Below, in pieces: positions 48,816 to 58,883 of a DNA stretch of 64,000 bases. Numbering within the stretch: the first letter of the stretch is position 1; every line of letters starts with the position of its first letter. The notes below the pieces were generated by a model. That model saw nothing but the letters and a program-made list of their open reading frames with translations, did no database searches and was not told the DNA's origin. A program made the translations under genes and the position numbers. The DNA comes from Agrobacterium genomosp. 13 str. CFBP 6927 (GTDB lineage: Bacteria > Pseudomonadota > Alphaproteobacteria > Rhizobiales > Rhizobiaceae), in the NCBI GenBank assembly GCA_900012615.1, contig LT009756.1, positions 2,286,499 through 2,350,498 on the forward strand. Reading direction: 5' to 3'.

Positions 48816-50765
48816 TTAAAATTCCTGCCAGTCGTCCTTCGACGTATCGACCGCGGCACTGCCCGAGAATGCCGAGGCGATCTTGCGGCCAAGGGCGCGC
48901 ACGGGCGATGCCACATATTTGTCGTTGCCACCGGCACTGCGAACCGGCGCGGGCTGGCTTCTCTGCTGATAGGCGGTATCGGCAAGCCTGAACTGCGAGA
49001 GCAGCTGGTTGAGCGAAGCCACCTCCTTGGCGAGGTTGTGGCTTGCGGCATTGGTTTCCTCCACCATCGCCGCATTTTTCTGGGTGTCCTGATCCATCTG
49101 GTTGACGGCCGTATTAATCTGCTGGAGACCCGAGGATTGCTCCTGCGCGGATTCCACGATCGAGACGACATGGCGGTTGATTTCCTGCACTTCGAGCACG
49201 ATGGTTTCCAGCGCCTTGCCGGTATCGCCCACCAGCTGAACGCCCTGCTGTACCTGATCGTTGGAGGTGGTAATCAGCGCCTTGATTTCCTTGGCCGCAT
49301 TGGCGGAGCGCTGGGCAAGCTCGCGCACTTCCTGGGCGACGACGGCAAAACCCTTGCCGGCCTCACCGGCGCGGGCGGCTTCCACACCTGCATTCAGCGC
49401 CAGAAGGTTGGTCTGGAAGGCGATCTCGTCGATCACGCCGATGATGTTGCTGATCTCATTGGCTGATTTGGAGATCTGCTCCATGGCGACCACGGCGCGG
49501 CGCACCACTTCGCCCGACTGTTCGGCGCCCGCCTTTGCGCGGCTCACGATCTGGCCGGCCTCCTGCGCGCGCTTGGTGGAATCCCTCACCGTCGTGGTGA
49601 TCTCCTCCAGGGCGGCGGCAGTTTCTTCCACGGCCGCAGCCTGCTGTTCCGTGCGCTTGGCCAGATCGTCGGCGGCCGACTTGATCTCATTGGCACCAGC
49701 ACCAATGCCGCCGGCATTCTGCGCAACCTTGGTCAATGCGGCCTGCAGCTTTTCAGCGGACATGTTGAAATCATTGCGAACGGCATCGAGCGTCGCGGTA
49801 AACGGCTGGCCGATGCGGTAGGAAACATCGCCTTTCGAAAGCTTCGAGAGACCGGCGGCCAGATTGTCGACGGCGAATTTGACGTCGGCCGCTTCCCTTG
49901 CCTTCTGTTGCTCGCGCTCGATGCGCTCTTTTTCCGACAGGCTGCGATTGGCTTCGGTTTCCTGTTCCAGACGAATGCGCTCGATGGCGCTTTCGCGGAA
50001 CACCTGAACGGCTTTTGCCATCTGGCCAACTTCGTCCTTGCGGCTGGTGCCGTCGATCTCGGCTGACGTCTCGCCGGCGGCGAGCGACACCATGCGTCCG
50101 CGCAGGCGGGCGATGGGCGCCGTAATGCCGCGGGATGCGACGAACAGCGTAAGAATAATGCCGATTGAGAAAACAACCCCAATCACTGCCAGTGACGTCA
50201 GGATCGTCGAATTGGTCTTGTCCGTCAGATCGTCACTTCCCTTGATGACGCCCTTGGCCAGCTTGTCCAGAAACGCCGCCATATCATTGGCTGTCGGACG
50301 AATGGAGTTATCGGCCTTCAGCATCTCCGCCGCCGCTTCCGCATTGCGATCGGCGACGCCGAATTCCACGGCCTTGTCGGTGACTGCGACGATCTCCTGC
50401 GATTTGGCGATGAAACCGTCAATGGTCGCCGCTTCTTTCGGGAAAGCCGCTTTGACATTGTTCAGACGCACCGCCAAAAGCCGTTTGCTTTCGGTGTAGA
50501 ATTCCCTGGCAACCTTTATATCCGGGCCGTTCGCATCATAGGCCATCACCTGATAGGCGCCATAAGCCACCGCAGCGAGGTTTCGGTTGGCACGCGAAAG
50601 CTCCACCAGACCGGCATTATCATTGGCGATGAAGAACGAATAGGCCGTGTCCGCTTCCTTGAAGCGGCTGGACATGAACGCGGTGGCGCCGAGGCCGACA
50701 ATACAGAGCGGCAGAATGAGCGACAGGATCTTGGTGCGGATGCTGGCATTTTGAAGAAAAGACAC
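48816..50765 (-). CDS. Methyl-accepting chemotaxis protein with CheR-docking tail
   Basis: A 649-residue transmembrane chemoreceptor. It has an N-terminal membrane helix ([18 protein letters not shown]), a periplasmic sensor of about 170 residues, a second membrane helix near [13 protein letters not shown], a HAMP domain, and a signalling domain with hairpin tip [26 protein letters not shown]. The C-terminus is DDWQEF; its WxxF pattern fits the pentapeptide that tethers CheR/CheB. The GTG at 50765 has GAGG upstream; the frame is open to 50822. Ligand is unknown. The leader contains a 10-base dyad. Confidence 0.93.
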   Translation of the reverse strand: MSFLQNASIRTKILSLILPLCIVGLGATAFMSSRFKEADTAYSFFIANDNAGLVELSRANRNLAAVAYGAYQVMAYDANGPDIKVAREFYTESKRLLAVRLNNVKAAFPKEAATIDGFIAKSQEIVAVTDKAVEFGVADRNAEAAAEMLKADNSIRPTANDMAAFLDKLAKGVIKGSDDLTDKTNSTILTSLAVIGVVFSIGIILTLFVASRGITAPIARLRGRMVSLAAGETSAEIDGTSRKDEVGQMAKAVQVFRESAIERIRLEQETEANRSLSEKERIEREQQKAREAADVKFAVDNLAAGLSKLSKGDVSYRIGQPFTATLDAVRNDFNMSAEKLQAALTKVAQNAGGIGAGANEIKSAADDLAKRTEQQAAAVEETAAALEEITTTVRDSTKRAQEAGQIVSRAKAGAEQSGEVVRRAVVAMEQISKSANEISNIIGVIDEIAFQTNLLALNAGVEAARAGEAGKGFAVVAQEVRELAQRSANAAKEIKALITTSNDQVQQGVQLVGDTGKALETIVLEVQEINRHVVSIVESAQEQSSGLQQINTAVNQMDQDTQKNAAMVEETNAASHNLAKEVASLNQLLSQFRLADTAYQQRSQPAPVRSAGGNDKYVASPVRALGRKIASAFSGSAAVDTSKDDWQEF

Positions 50766-51292
50766 GGAAAACCTCACGTCAATGAAAAACCGCTCCTTCC
50801 CCGTGCCGGAGGTGTTCGGCAAGACTTACATTGCACGTCGAACACCTCGATCATCAAGGCTTCGGTAAGCCGCTCATCGGCTTTGGTCGCGGCCGCATCA
50901 AACATGCGCCGAAGACAACCTGCCCCGCCCTCCAAATAATGGCGGACCACTCTCCCCCGGCCGTGCGGCACTATCGCCAGCAAGCTGAAATGCCGAGCCA
51001 AGTTTTCAGGGAAAAGAGTGCAGCAACGGGTTTCCACCCACGCCTCAATTCATTGCCCTGCAAAATCATTATGATTAAAAACTTTATAATTCCTTCATGC
51101 CCCGGCGGGCGGAAAAAATATGACCCAGCAAAATGGAAAACAGAGGCTGCTTCCCCGTCCCGAAGCATTGCGGATCGTCACGGCATGCCATTCTGCAAAG
51201 GCTGGCGAAGCCGCGCGCAATGTGCAGGCAGCCCGAAATCCAGCCATGGGAAATGAAGCACCGGCTTCAGATGCAGCCGCGCCGTCGAAATA
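50766..51292. other. Region upstream of the chemoreceptor with a long dyad
   Basis: About 530 bases between the chemoreceptor start and the polymerase stop, with no credible gene. Perfect 10-base arms GAGGTGTTCG (50809-50818) and CGAACACCTC (50839-50848) flank a 20-base spacer, 44 to 83 bases before the chemoreceptor start, suggesting a leader hairpin or an operator. Confidence 0.5.
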
Positions 51293-52690
51293 TCATCTGG
51301 GGTGGATGGCCTGGGATGGCTGGTGCCGAATATGTTCGGGCACCATATCCGCCCCCGCAGCAGTCGGGGCCGGCTCCAGCTCCGCCTCATCCTCGACGAG
51401 GCTGGCATTCGCCTGCAAACGCAGACCCATCACGGCAACGACGAGGAAAAACCAGACGAAACCCGTACTGAGGAAAAAAATCGTTTCCAGAAAACCGAAG
51501 AGCAGCACATAGAGCCACACACCGACATAAAGCCTCGTCAAAGGACTGTTGCGCGTGGCGTCATCCATTTTGCCGAGATAGTGGAGCGGCAGCAGATAAA
51601 GCCACATCAGCACCAGCACCAGGCCCGGCACACCGCCCGCAAGCAGAAGGTCGAAATAGCCATTGTGCGAATCCGGCGCCGTCGTCGCCCAGGTATTGTT
51701 CTCGGTGAAACTCGTCATCAACGCGTCGCTTCGCCAGAACGCCTGGTAGCCATAACCGATGAACGGGCTTTGGCGGATATAATCGATGGCGACGGTCCAG
51801 ATGTCGGTTCTCCCGGTGAAGGTTGCGTCGATCTTCATTTTCGTCAGCATCTGCGAAAAGACCGGATCGACCGTGGTGCCGACGATAATCACGGCGAAGA
51901 CGGCGAGAAGCAGGGTCACCACCGCGTAGCGCCAGCGGGGCCAGCGCATGATGAACCAGCCCGTCGCGATAATGATCGGCAACAGGCCGAGCGCTGTCTT
52001 GCCGCCCGACTTGACCAGAAAGACCAGCGATAGCAGCAACAGGGCCAAGCCGCCGACAAAGGACCAGCGCTTGCAGAGATAAATCGCAACGATGATCAGC
52101 ACCGTCATGACGGAGGCGGCCTCGTTCTTGTGCCGGAAAACCCCGCGCCAGTTACCCGCCAGAAGCGGCTCCAGCGCGTCGCTCGCCTGATGGATAGACC
52201 GTGAAGGCAGGACAACGACGCCGAAATAGCACAGGAACAGGATGATGATCGTGCAGGTGGCAAGCAGCGTGGCGAAGTGGCGTTCCGTGCGCGGCAGCTG
52301 TAAAAAGCAGTCGGCGAGCACGCAGATGATCGCGCACATGAACAGCCGCCGCAGCGAAAACATCGGCGCTTCGCCCACCAGCGAGGTGAATACATACCAG
52401 CCGAAAATCGCCACCATGAGCAGACGCGGCGTGAAGATGATGGAGAAAGAGCGTTCCTTTGCCATGAACGCCACGAAACTGAACAGCAGAATGATGGCGG
52501 TGAGCTGGTTGAGCAGGTTGGATCCGGCCGCCATTGCGGACCCCATATAGGTCGACGAGAGCGAGACATAGGGCAAAAAGCCGACCGTGAAATAAAGGAA
52601 CGTCACATAAAACAGGACGTCCCGCCAGTAGCCACGCCCCTGCTGTTCGTGCGCTGCATCCATAAGGGGTTTTTCTCTTCCTTTTTCCAT
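51293..52690 (-). CDS. Wzy/O-antigen-ligase-like polysaccharide polymerase
   Basis: A 465-residue polytopic inner-membrane protein with about ten to twelve helices and a large periplasmic loop, in the Wzy_C (PF04932) family. Family marks are LLLLSLVFLVKSGGKTALGLL and, after it, a loop containing TFTGRTDIWTVAIDYIRQSPFIGYGY, the most conserved part. It probably polymerises repeat units at the periplasmic face, ExoQ-like. The start is uncertain; ATG codons lie at 52744, 52702, 52690 and 52663, and the one at 52690 is taken. The gene opens the polysaccharide locus, reading away from the others. Confidence 0.85.
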   Translation of the reverse strand: MEKGREKPLMDAAHEQQGRGYWRDVLFYVTFLYFTVGFLPYVSLSSTYMGSAMAAGSNLLNQLTAIILLFSFVAFMAKERSFSIIFTPRLLMVAIFGWYVFTSLVGEAPMFSLRRLFMCAIICVLADCFLQLPRTERHFATLLATCTIIILFLCYFGVVVLPSRSIHQASDALEPLLAGNWRGVFRHKNEAASVMTVLIIVAIYLCKRWSFVGGLALLLLSLVFLVKSGGKTALGLLPIIIATGWFIMRWPRWRYAVVTLLLAVFAVIIVGTTVDPVFSQMLTKMKIDATFTGRTDIWTVAIDYIRQSPFIGYGYQAFWRSDALMTSFTENNTWATTAPDSHNGYFDLLLAGGVPGLVLVLMWLYLLPLHYLGKMDDATRNSPLTRLYVGVWLYVLLFGFLETIFFLSTGFVWFFLVVAVMGLRLQANASLVEDEAELEPAPTAAGADMVPEHIRHQPSQAIHPR

Positions 52691-53096
52691 GCCTGCCCGC
52701 ATCGTGACCGATGCGTCATTTCGATAATATGAATATCCCGCCAAAATCCTATTTTTTAGTTATACATAATACACGGAAGAATAGTATTTACGCGATCTGT
52801 CCCTGCCCCGAAAGAACGGAGCCGAAGACGATACTTGAAAGTAATCATATGGAAATACATAGAATTTCCATCGTGATCCATCTTCATCTTCCAAATTTAA
52901 GTTGCTGATTTCCCTATTGTTTGATAAACACAGGCCACTGAAAGAGGTCGCCTGCCTCTGTTTAACGGCGACGACATTTTGCTGTATTACGAATATACTA
53001 AAGTAATAATCCGAAACTCTGTTTAGCGTATATTAACAACTAACGATATATCTTTGGCTTGTTGATTTCATAAACGCAAAGGGCTGGAAACCTAAG
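52691..53096. other. Divergent promoter region of the polysaccharide locus
   Basis: About 400 AT-rich bases between the polymerase and the GNAT-type gene. It includes a perfect 8-7-8 dyad, ATGGAAAT (52849-52856) and ATTTCCAT (52864-52871). This lies between both starts and could be the binding site of a regulator that controls both directions. No gene is seen. Confidence 0.55.
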
Positions 53097-54260
53097 GTGG
53101 ACGTTCCGATACACACCAATATGGACGATAGCAACAACGATCAGTCAACACAACGCCCGGTTCAGACGGGTGCAACCGGTGTTCGCCCCATGCTCAGGGA
53201 GGACGTCCCGGCCGTCGAGGTCGTGCTCGATAGCGCTTTCAAGAAGACCGGACGTGAAGGAAGCTTCGACTTCCGTTCTTACATCGAGACATTGTTTTTT
53301 GGCAGCCCCGCCTTTCACCCTGATCACGGCAGCGTCGTCTACGACGCGGGCGAAAACGGGGTCACAAGCGTCATCCTTGCCATACCCATGCGATTTGTCG
53401 CGAACGGAGAAACCATAACGGCGAGATTGCTGTGCGCTTTCGCGTCGAAAGGAAAACTCGGGGCGCTTGGAGCCGCGCGCCTGTCCCGCGGCATGCGGGC
53501 GACGAAACACGATATGCTGTTTTCGGACACCGCTTCCCCCGTCAGTGCCGATCATTGGATCGCGATCGGCGGCAATATGCTGCCGATGGAAAGTCTGCAA
53601 TGGCACAAGGCGCTGAAGCCTTTCTGCGCCATAGCGCTGGGCATGCCCCGTCGTTCGCAGCTGGCCAAATCCACGCCCGCTCTGATGGTGCTTGGCTTTG
53701 CCGACCGCATCCTGCGCACATGGAAAAAAGGCATCAGACCGCAGGAGGTCGCCGGCACCAAAGTGAGACCGGTGGATTTCGAAACGTTCCGCTGCACGGC
53801 GCTGACGATGATCGAGCGCTTTTCCGTTCGCCCGGAATGGTCCCACGGGGAATTCCACTGGCTGATAGAAATGAGCAGAGCCAACGACACGCTCGGCGAA
53901 TTGAGCAGCGTCGCGATTGAAAACGCCGAAGGCCAGGCCATCGGCGCTGCCCTGTTCTTCGGACAGGCGGGACGGACCGCCTATGTGCTGAACCTTGTCT
54001 GCGACGCCGGCCGCGAAAACGACGTGCTCAACGCCCTGTTCCGGCATTTCGACGATCAGGGCTATGCCCATGTCACGGGCATGTCACAGCCCTTTCTCAT
54101 GAACGCGCTTTACCGCCAGAACCACATGACGTTCCGTCATCGCGGTTATTTCTGCATGGCCACCCGGGACGAAGCGCTGAGGGAAAGGGCGCTTGCCGGC
54201 GATATCTATATTGGCGGGCTGAGTTCGGAGAGCTGGAGCAAGCTCATCACCGACTATTGA
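53097..54260 (+). CDS. GNAT-fold protein in a polysaccharide locus
   Basis: A 387-residue protein with a C-terminal GNAT-like acyltransferase fold (FGQAGRTAYVLNLVCDAG, then NDVLNALFRHFDDQGYAHV) and a longer N-terminal half whose pattern suggests a second, degenerate GNAT repeat. GTG at 53097 is the start, preceded by an AAGG. Such tandem-GNAT proteins in exopolysaccharide clusters can acylate sugar units or peptides; no substrate is claimed. It is convergent with the glycosyltransferase at 54.3 kb. Confidence 0.7.
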   Translation: MDVPIHTNMDDSNNDQSTQRPVQTGATGVRPMLREDVPAVEVVLDSAFKKTGREGSFDFRSYIETLFFGSPAFHPDHGSVVYDAGENGVTSVILAIPMRFVANGETITARLLCAFASKGKLGALGAARLSRGMRATKHDMLFSDTASPVSADHWIAIGGNMLPMESLQWHKALKPFCAIALGMPRRSQLAKSTPALMVLGFADRILRTWKKGIRPQEVAGTKVRPVDFETFRCTALTMIERFSVRPEWSHGEFHWLIEMSRANDTLGELSSVAIENAEGQAIGAALFFGQAGRTAYVLNLVCDAGRENDVLNALFRHFDDQGYAHVTGMSQPFLMNALYRQNHMTFRHRGYFCMATRDEALRERALAGDIYIGGLSSESWSKLITDY

Positions 54261-54296
54261 GGCCTGCGCCTCCGCGCCGATGATGAAGTGCCCGGT

Positions 54297-55382
54297 TTAG
54301 GCCTTGGTAAAACGCTGCACATTCGCCGAGAACAGATGGCGCAGCGCCTTCGCATAACGTTTGGAGCGCGTCTTGGCGGCAAGCGCGCTCGTCCAGTCCA
54401 CCATCGATCCGTTGATGTCGAAATCGCCAAGCTGGCCTTCGGGAATATCGCCCTTTTCGATACGCTCGACAATGGAGCCCAGCGCCGCGTAAAATTCAGG
54501 CGAGCGATAGGGCGGGTGCAGCGAATACATGCCCTTTGTGGTGCCGAGAAAATCCAGCCGGTGAACGCCGACGCGCATCATATTGGTGCTCAGCACCTCT
54601 TCGGCGGGCATCGAGACCGGTTGCTGGTTATAGGCATAGGAACGGATACGCCGTTTGACATCCGGCCTCAGCAATTCGAGCGAACCGATACGCTTTGCGA
54701 AACGGTCCATGTCGATCATGAAAAGACGGGTGGAAACGGTGGCAAAGCGCCATGTGGGAATGCGTGACGGCAGCTTGCGCGGTTCGGGAATGTTCCGCAC
54801 CCCCGGCATGCCGACATGGCGCGAAACATCGAGATCGCCGCGCACGGTCGGCGGCCCGGAAAAGGGCGTGATGCAGAGCGCGTCCGGATTGGCTTTCTGA
54901 AGCGCAATGGCTTCATCGAACCAGCTCTGGCTGCCGCCACCAAACATCATGTCGCTGTCCATATGCATCACATAACGGGCATTGGCGCGTTTCAGACCGT
55001 GGAAATAGACATGGAAAGGGCCGCCGTCGAAGGCCTTGGCGGGATAGGGGATCGGCGAGCGCGAAAAGAACGTCTCCGTCACGGCATGTCGCGCAGCATC
55101 GCTGTAGTCGACGACATCCACATGGAGATGCGGATAATTGGTCTGCATTTCCTCCAGCATGTCGAACAGACGTTTGCTCGCCGCCGCAAAGCCATTGCCC
55201 TTGTAACGCCCTGCCCCCACCTGGCCGGTATCGACCGTCAGGAGAATGCGATCCACCTGCCCGCCCCAGACCCGCAGCTGATGCGGAAGGGTAAGGGCGG
55301 CATGCGGCGCATCGAAGGGATGAAGATTGATTTGCAGCGCCTTTTGTACGGGAGGAAGCGGCATTTCAGCACTCATAGTCAT
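54297..55382 (-). CDS. Glycosyltransferase (family 2-like fold)
   Basis: A 361-residue putative glycosyltransferase. The nucleotide-sugar metal site is MHMDSDMMFGGG (a DxD type motif at about residue 140), preceded by the donor-binding strand region RILLTVDTGQVGAG. There is no membrane segment, so it should act on the cytoplasmic side. Its ATG overlaps the GH10 stop by four bases, so it is translationally coupled downstream of the glycanase gene. The sugar it transfers is unknown. Confidence 0.78.
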   Translation of the reverse strand: MTMSAEMPLPPVQKALQINLHPFDAPHAALTLPHQLRVWGGQVDRILLTVDTGQVGAGRYKGNGFAAASKRLFDMLEEMQTNYPHLHVDVVDYSDAARHAVTETFFSRSPIPYPAKAFDGGPFHVYFHGLKRANARYVMHMDSDMMFGGGSQSWFDEAIALQKANPDALCITPFSGPPTVRGDLDVSRHVGMPGVRNIPEPRKLPSRIPTWRFATVSTRLFMIDMDRFAKRIGSLELLRPDVKRRIRSYAYNQQPVSMPAEEVLSTNMMRVGVHRLDFLGTTKGMYSLHPPYRSPEFYAALGSIVERIEKGDIPEGQLGDFDINGSMVDWTSALAAKTRSKRYAKALRHLFSANVQRFTKA

Positions 55383-56446
55383 GCACCACGGTTCCGGAAT
55401 TCATTGATGACGGCCATCATCGGCTTTTCGTTGAAGCTCCAGTCCAGCGGCAGCGGCCGGTTCACGGTGCCGTCCCGGCGCGGGTAAGCCCAGCGGATCC
55501 AAGTATATTGGTCCGAAATGCCCCATGTGGTGATGGAGGAAAGCGGCCCGCCTTCTGAAGCCGCTTCGAGAAAATCACGGACCTGTTGGTTTATCAGCAT
55601 GTCACGTTCGGCTTCCGGCGCGGGCAGCGTCTGGTCCATCACATCCAGTTCCGTCACCAGAACGGCAAGACCGTAACTGCGCATTTCCTTGGTAAAGGCG
55701 GCAAGCTCGTCCTTGGCGATGGGCCAGCCGCCGCGCAGATGCCCCTGCAGGCCAACGGCGTTGATGGGCGCGCCCTTCTCGAGCAGTTCGAGAATGAGGT
55801 TACGGAAGGCCCCCCGCTTGGCCGGCGATTTTTCGACCGAAAATTCCACATCATATTCGTTGAGGACCAGCTGGGCTTTCGGATCGACGGCATGGGCGAT
55901 CTCGAAGGCCTTTTTGATCGCGTCCGGACCCGCGCCGTAATACCAGGCGTCGCGCCGCGAACGGACATTGCCGGGCACGTCGGGGATCGGCTCATTGACC
56001 ACATCCCAGCTATGGATCACATCCTTGTAGCGCTCCATCACCTTGACGATGTGCGTTTCCATCAGCTTCTCGACCTTCGCACCGCGGACGCCGGCGAGCC
56101 AGGGCGCGTTGGAGGCGTACCAGATGAGCGGATGGCCGTGCATGGAAAGATTGTGCTGGCGCGCAAAATTGGCGAGCGCATCGGCGGCGGCAAAATCGAA
56201 CACTTCTTCGGAAGGTCGCATGACCTCCCATTTCATCTCGGTAACGGGGGTGATGCGTGAGCAATATTTGACCACCGCCTCGCCGATACGGCTATCGGCG
56301 GTAAGGTCAGGAAGATAAACGGCCGCGCCATAGGGAGCTGTTTTAACCGGCGCTTTCTTCTGCGCGGCAAATCCCTGGCCGGCCATGCCATGCAACAGGC
56401 CGACACATGCCGCACCACCGAGAAAATTCCGTCGCCCGATCCGCAT
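55379..56446 (-). CDS. Secreted GH10 endo-1,4-beta-xylanase-like glycanase
   Basis: A 355-residue glycoside hydrolase of family 10. The catalytic acid/base is Glu152 in WDVVNEP and the nucleophile Glu266 in VTELDV; SMHGHPLIWYASNAPWL and the C-terminal WGISDQYTWI are family marks. The N-terminus MRIGRRNFLGG with a following hydrophobic run is a twin-arginine signal, so the enzyme is exported folded. It lies within a polysaccharide synthesis locus and is coupled to a glycosyltransferase gene, which suggests that it trims or releases the locus's own polymer rather than digesting plant xylan, although plant use remains possible. Confidence 0.92.
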   Translation of the reverse strand: MRIGRRNFLGGAACVGLLHGMAGQGFAAQKKAPVKTAPYGAAVYLPDLTADSRIGEAVVKYCSRITPVTEMKWEVMRPSEEVFDFAAADALANFARQHNLSMHGHPLIWYASNAPWLAGVRGAKVEKLMETHIVKVMERYKDVIHSWDVVNEPIPDVPGNVRSRRDAWYYGAGPDAIKKAFEIAHAVDPKAQLVLNEYDVEFSVEKSPAKRGAFRNLILELLEKGAPINAVGLQGHLRGGWPIAKDELAAFTKEMRSYGLAVLVTELDVMDQTLPAPEAERDMLINQQVRDFLEAASEGGPLSSITTWGISDQYTWIRWAYPRRDGTVNRPLPLDWSFNEKPMMAVINEFRNRGA

Positions 56447-56710
56447 TTACCCGCCTCCGCAACCCCGGCGCATCGGTCGAAAATCGGACTGGATCCTCGA
56501 CAGGAACGATACGCAGATCAAAAGTTTCAGAGCGTCCTGATACATCCGGAGGGACGCAGGGCGCTCTAATTCTCAAAACATAACATCTCAATCATGCCAA
56601 AAGGATATTAAAGATTTGCAAGGTTAACTGACGCTATACCACGTCATAATTGGCGCAAGCCCGCTTAATCGGGTAGTAACTTCGCTGTGCGAATTCTTGG
56701 CCCACGCCCC

Positions 56711-57637
56711 ATGGAGTTTAAAGTCTTGGTTTCCGTCTCGATTGTCATTCCCGTTCGCAACGGTGAGCGTTACATCGTGGAAGCGATCGAAAGCGTGTTG
56801 TTCCAGGGCGAAACCGTTTGCGAAGTGCTGGTCGTCGATGACGGCTCCACCGACGCAACGGCGCAGAAGGTGCAAGGTTTCTCCGATCCGCGCGTCAAAC
56901 TGCTGGCCCGACCCCAGGGAAGGCAGGGCGTTTCCGCCGTGCGCAATTTCGGTCTTTCGCAGGCGCGCGGCGAGTGGACGATGTTTCTCGATGCCGACGA
57001 CCGCCTGAAAGCGGGCGCCATCGCCGCCCTTGGCGCCGGTGTCTCCGGACCGGATGTCGTTGCGGTTTATGGCGACTACGAGCGTATAGACGAAAATGGC
57101 GCCAAGATCGGCCGGCGCAATCTCATCCGCCGGCGGGAGAAGCCTGATGGTTTCATCCTGCAGCCGCTTTTGGGCGGAAACTTCATCGTCAATGGCGGCA
57201 TCATGCTGGTCCGAACCCGCATCTTTCAGGATTTCGGCGGTTTTGACGAGACGTTGCGCTACGCGGAAGACTGGTATGGCTGGTGCAGGCTGGCCGCCGC
57301 CGGCCGCTTCGTCTATCTGCCGGGCCAGCATGTTCTCGACTACCGGGTGCACAGGACAAGCGTGATGATGAACCGTCTCCTGACGTTCCGGGATTGTGAA
57401 CCGGCGATCGAGGCGGTGTTTTCCGACCCTGCCATCGTCGCCGCCATAGCGCCGCAGGAACTGAGGCGGCTGCGTCGCAAATCCGAAAACCACATGAATG
57501 CCTATACGGTGGCGCAGGCCTTTCGCGCCCGCCGTTATCGCGAGGCCGTTTCGGCGCTTGCCGATACATTCCTCAATCGCCCGCGCCAAAGCCTCAGGGC
57601 CGTCGTTTTTTCCGCCGCAGCGCTTGCCGGTATTTAG
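56711..57637 (+). CDS. Family 2 glycosyltransferase
   Basis: A 308-residue glycosyltransferase with the GT-A fold. SIVIPVRNGERYIVEAIESV opens the domain, VDDGSTDAT carries the donor-binding aspartates, MFLDADDRLK is the DxD site and the acceptor region FDETLRYAEDWYGWCR (ED) is typical. ATG at 56711 is taken; the frame is open to 56687. It is divergent from the GH10 gene and closely followed by another glycosyltransferase, eight bases later. Probably it adds one residue of the repeat unit. Confidence 0.92.
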   Translation: MEFKVLVSVSIVIPVRNGERYIVEAIESVLFQGETVCEVLVVDDGSTDATAQKVQGFSDPRVKLLARPQGRQGVSAVRNFGLSQARGEWTMFLDADDRLKAGAIAALGAGVSGPDVVAVYGDYERIDENGAKIGRRNLIRRREKPDGFILQPLLGGNFIVNGGIMLVRTRIFQDFGGFDETLRYAEDWYGWCRLAAAGRFVYLPGQHVLDYRVHRTSVMMNRLLTFRDCEPAIEAVFSDPAIVAAIAPQELRRLRRKSENHMNAYTVAQAFRARRYREAVSALADTFLNRPRQSLRAVVFSAAALAGI

Positions 57638-57645
57638 GAGTTTCC

Positions 57646-58590
57646 ATGTCCGAAATCATGCCGGAAGCGGTGGTGTGCATTCCCAGTTTCCGCAGGCCCG
57701 AAGGCTTGCGGAAGACATTGGCGTCGCTTTTGGCCCAGAAGGTCGATTTTCCCTTCGCCATCGTCGTGGTCGACAATGATGGCGCAGGCCAGGCAGGCCT
57801 TGCCGTTGCGCGCTCCTTCTTTGCCGAAAATGAAGTGACGGGTCAGGCTCTGGTGGAGCCGACACAGGGCAATTGTTACGCCATCAACACCGCATTCCGC
57901 ACCGCCCGGCAGAGTTACCCTTCCGCTGAGTGGTTCCTGATGATCGACGACGACGAGGCGGCCTCCCCGGTCTGGCTCGCCGAGATGGTCTCGGCTGCAA
58001 GGTCTTTCGGCGCTGATATCGTCGGCGGTCCGGTCAACCGCGAATTCGACGCACCCGCATCCAAGGCGGTTCTGTCGCATCCATTATTCGGCTCCATCGA
58101 ATCCCCAACCGGCCCGGTCGATCAGATTCACGGATCGGGCAATTGCCTGATCTCCAGACGTGTTTTCGAAACGCTGGCAAAACCGGAATTCGACGTGCAA
58201 TTCAATTTCCTCGGCGGCGGCGACATGGATTTCTTCACCCGCTGCCGCAAGGCCGGTTTCAAATTTGCTTGGAATGCCCAAGCCCTCATCATCGAATATG
58301 TGCCGGAAAACCGCATGGCGCCGCGCTGGATCATGGAGCGCTCGCTCAGGACGGGCATCATCAACTACAGCATTGACCGCGCCCGACGCCCCGGCCTGAA
58401 GGGCGGGCTGCTGCTAACCGCCAAAAACGCCGTCAGCCTATGTCTTTCAGTGGTCCGCGCCGTTTCCGCATTCTTTAAAACCGGATCGCTGCTGCCCGCC
58501 ACCCATCCGCCGCTCATGTCCATCGGCCGTGTGCTGGCAAGCCTCGGCATTACGCTGACCCCCTACAAGGCGCCGGCGAAAAAGGCCTGA
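57646..58590 (+). CDS. Family 2 glycosyltransferase
   Basis: A 314-residue GT2 enzyme. It has VVCIPSFRRPEGLRKTL at the N-terminus, VVDNDGAGQAG for the nucleotide site, MIDDDEAASPVW as metal site, and GGGDMDFFTRCRKAG in the acceptor half. The C-terminal region (LLLTAKNAVSLCLSVVRAVS) is hydrophobic and may be membrane associated. A strong ribosome-binding site AGGAG precedes the ATG. It is paired with the preceding glycosyltransferase, sharing a transcript. Confidence 0.92.
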   Translation: MSEIMPEAVVCIPSFRRPEGLRKTLASLLAQKVDFPFAIVVVDNDGAGQAGLAVARSFFAENEVTGQALVEPTQGNCYAINTAFRTARQSYPSAEWFLMIDDDEAASPVWLAEMVSAARSFGADIVGGPVNREFDAPASKAVLSHPLFGSIESPTGPVDQIHGSGNCLISRRVFETLAKPEFDVQFNFLGGGDMDFFTRCRKAGFKFAWNAQALIIEYVPENRMAPRWIMERSLRTGIINYSIDRARRPGLKGGLLLTAKNAVSLCLSVVRAVSAFFKTGSLLPATHPPLMSIGRVLASLGITLTPYKAPAKKA

Positions 58591-58634
58591 AACGGACGAG
58601 TTCCGTCCGCAGCGCCAATCTCGGCTCGCAAGTC

Positions 58635-58883
58635 TCAGCTCAGGGTTTTTTCCCTGTGCAGCGAGACAGGATTCAAATGCCGTTTCTGGAAGCCGAATGA
58701 CGAAAACACAGCCGCGAGAATGAGAAGCGGCACCAGAACCGGCCAGAAGAAGCAAAGGATGATACCGGTGACCCGATAAAGGTCCCAATCCCTGTCACGG
58801 CGGGCGCCTTCTATATAGGTCATGGCGAGAGAGGTAACGGTACCAATTCCATATATGAAAAGAGAAACGGACGTAATAACCAT
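58635..58883 (-). CDS. Small two-helix membrane protein
   Basis: An 82-residue protein with two hydrophobic helices (MVITSVSLFIYGIGTVTSLA and ITGIILCFFWPVLVPLLILA-like segment around residue 45) joined by a charged loop DWDLYR. The frame extends upstream to 58982 but the added region is basic and Cys-containing without a good start. No function can be named; small proteins like this occur among polysaccharide genes. Confidence 0.55.
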   Translation of the reverse strand: MVITSVSLFIYGIGTVTSLAMTYIEGARRDRDWDLYRVTGIILCFFWPVLVPLLILAAVFSSFGFQKRHLNPVSLHREKTLS

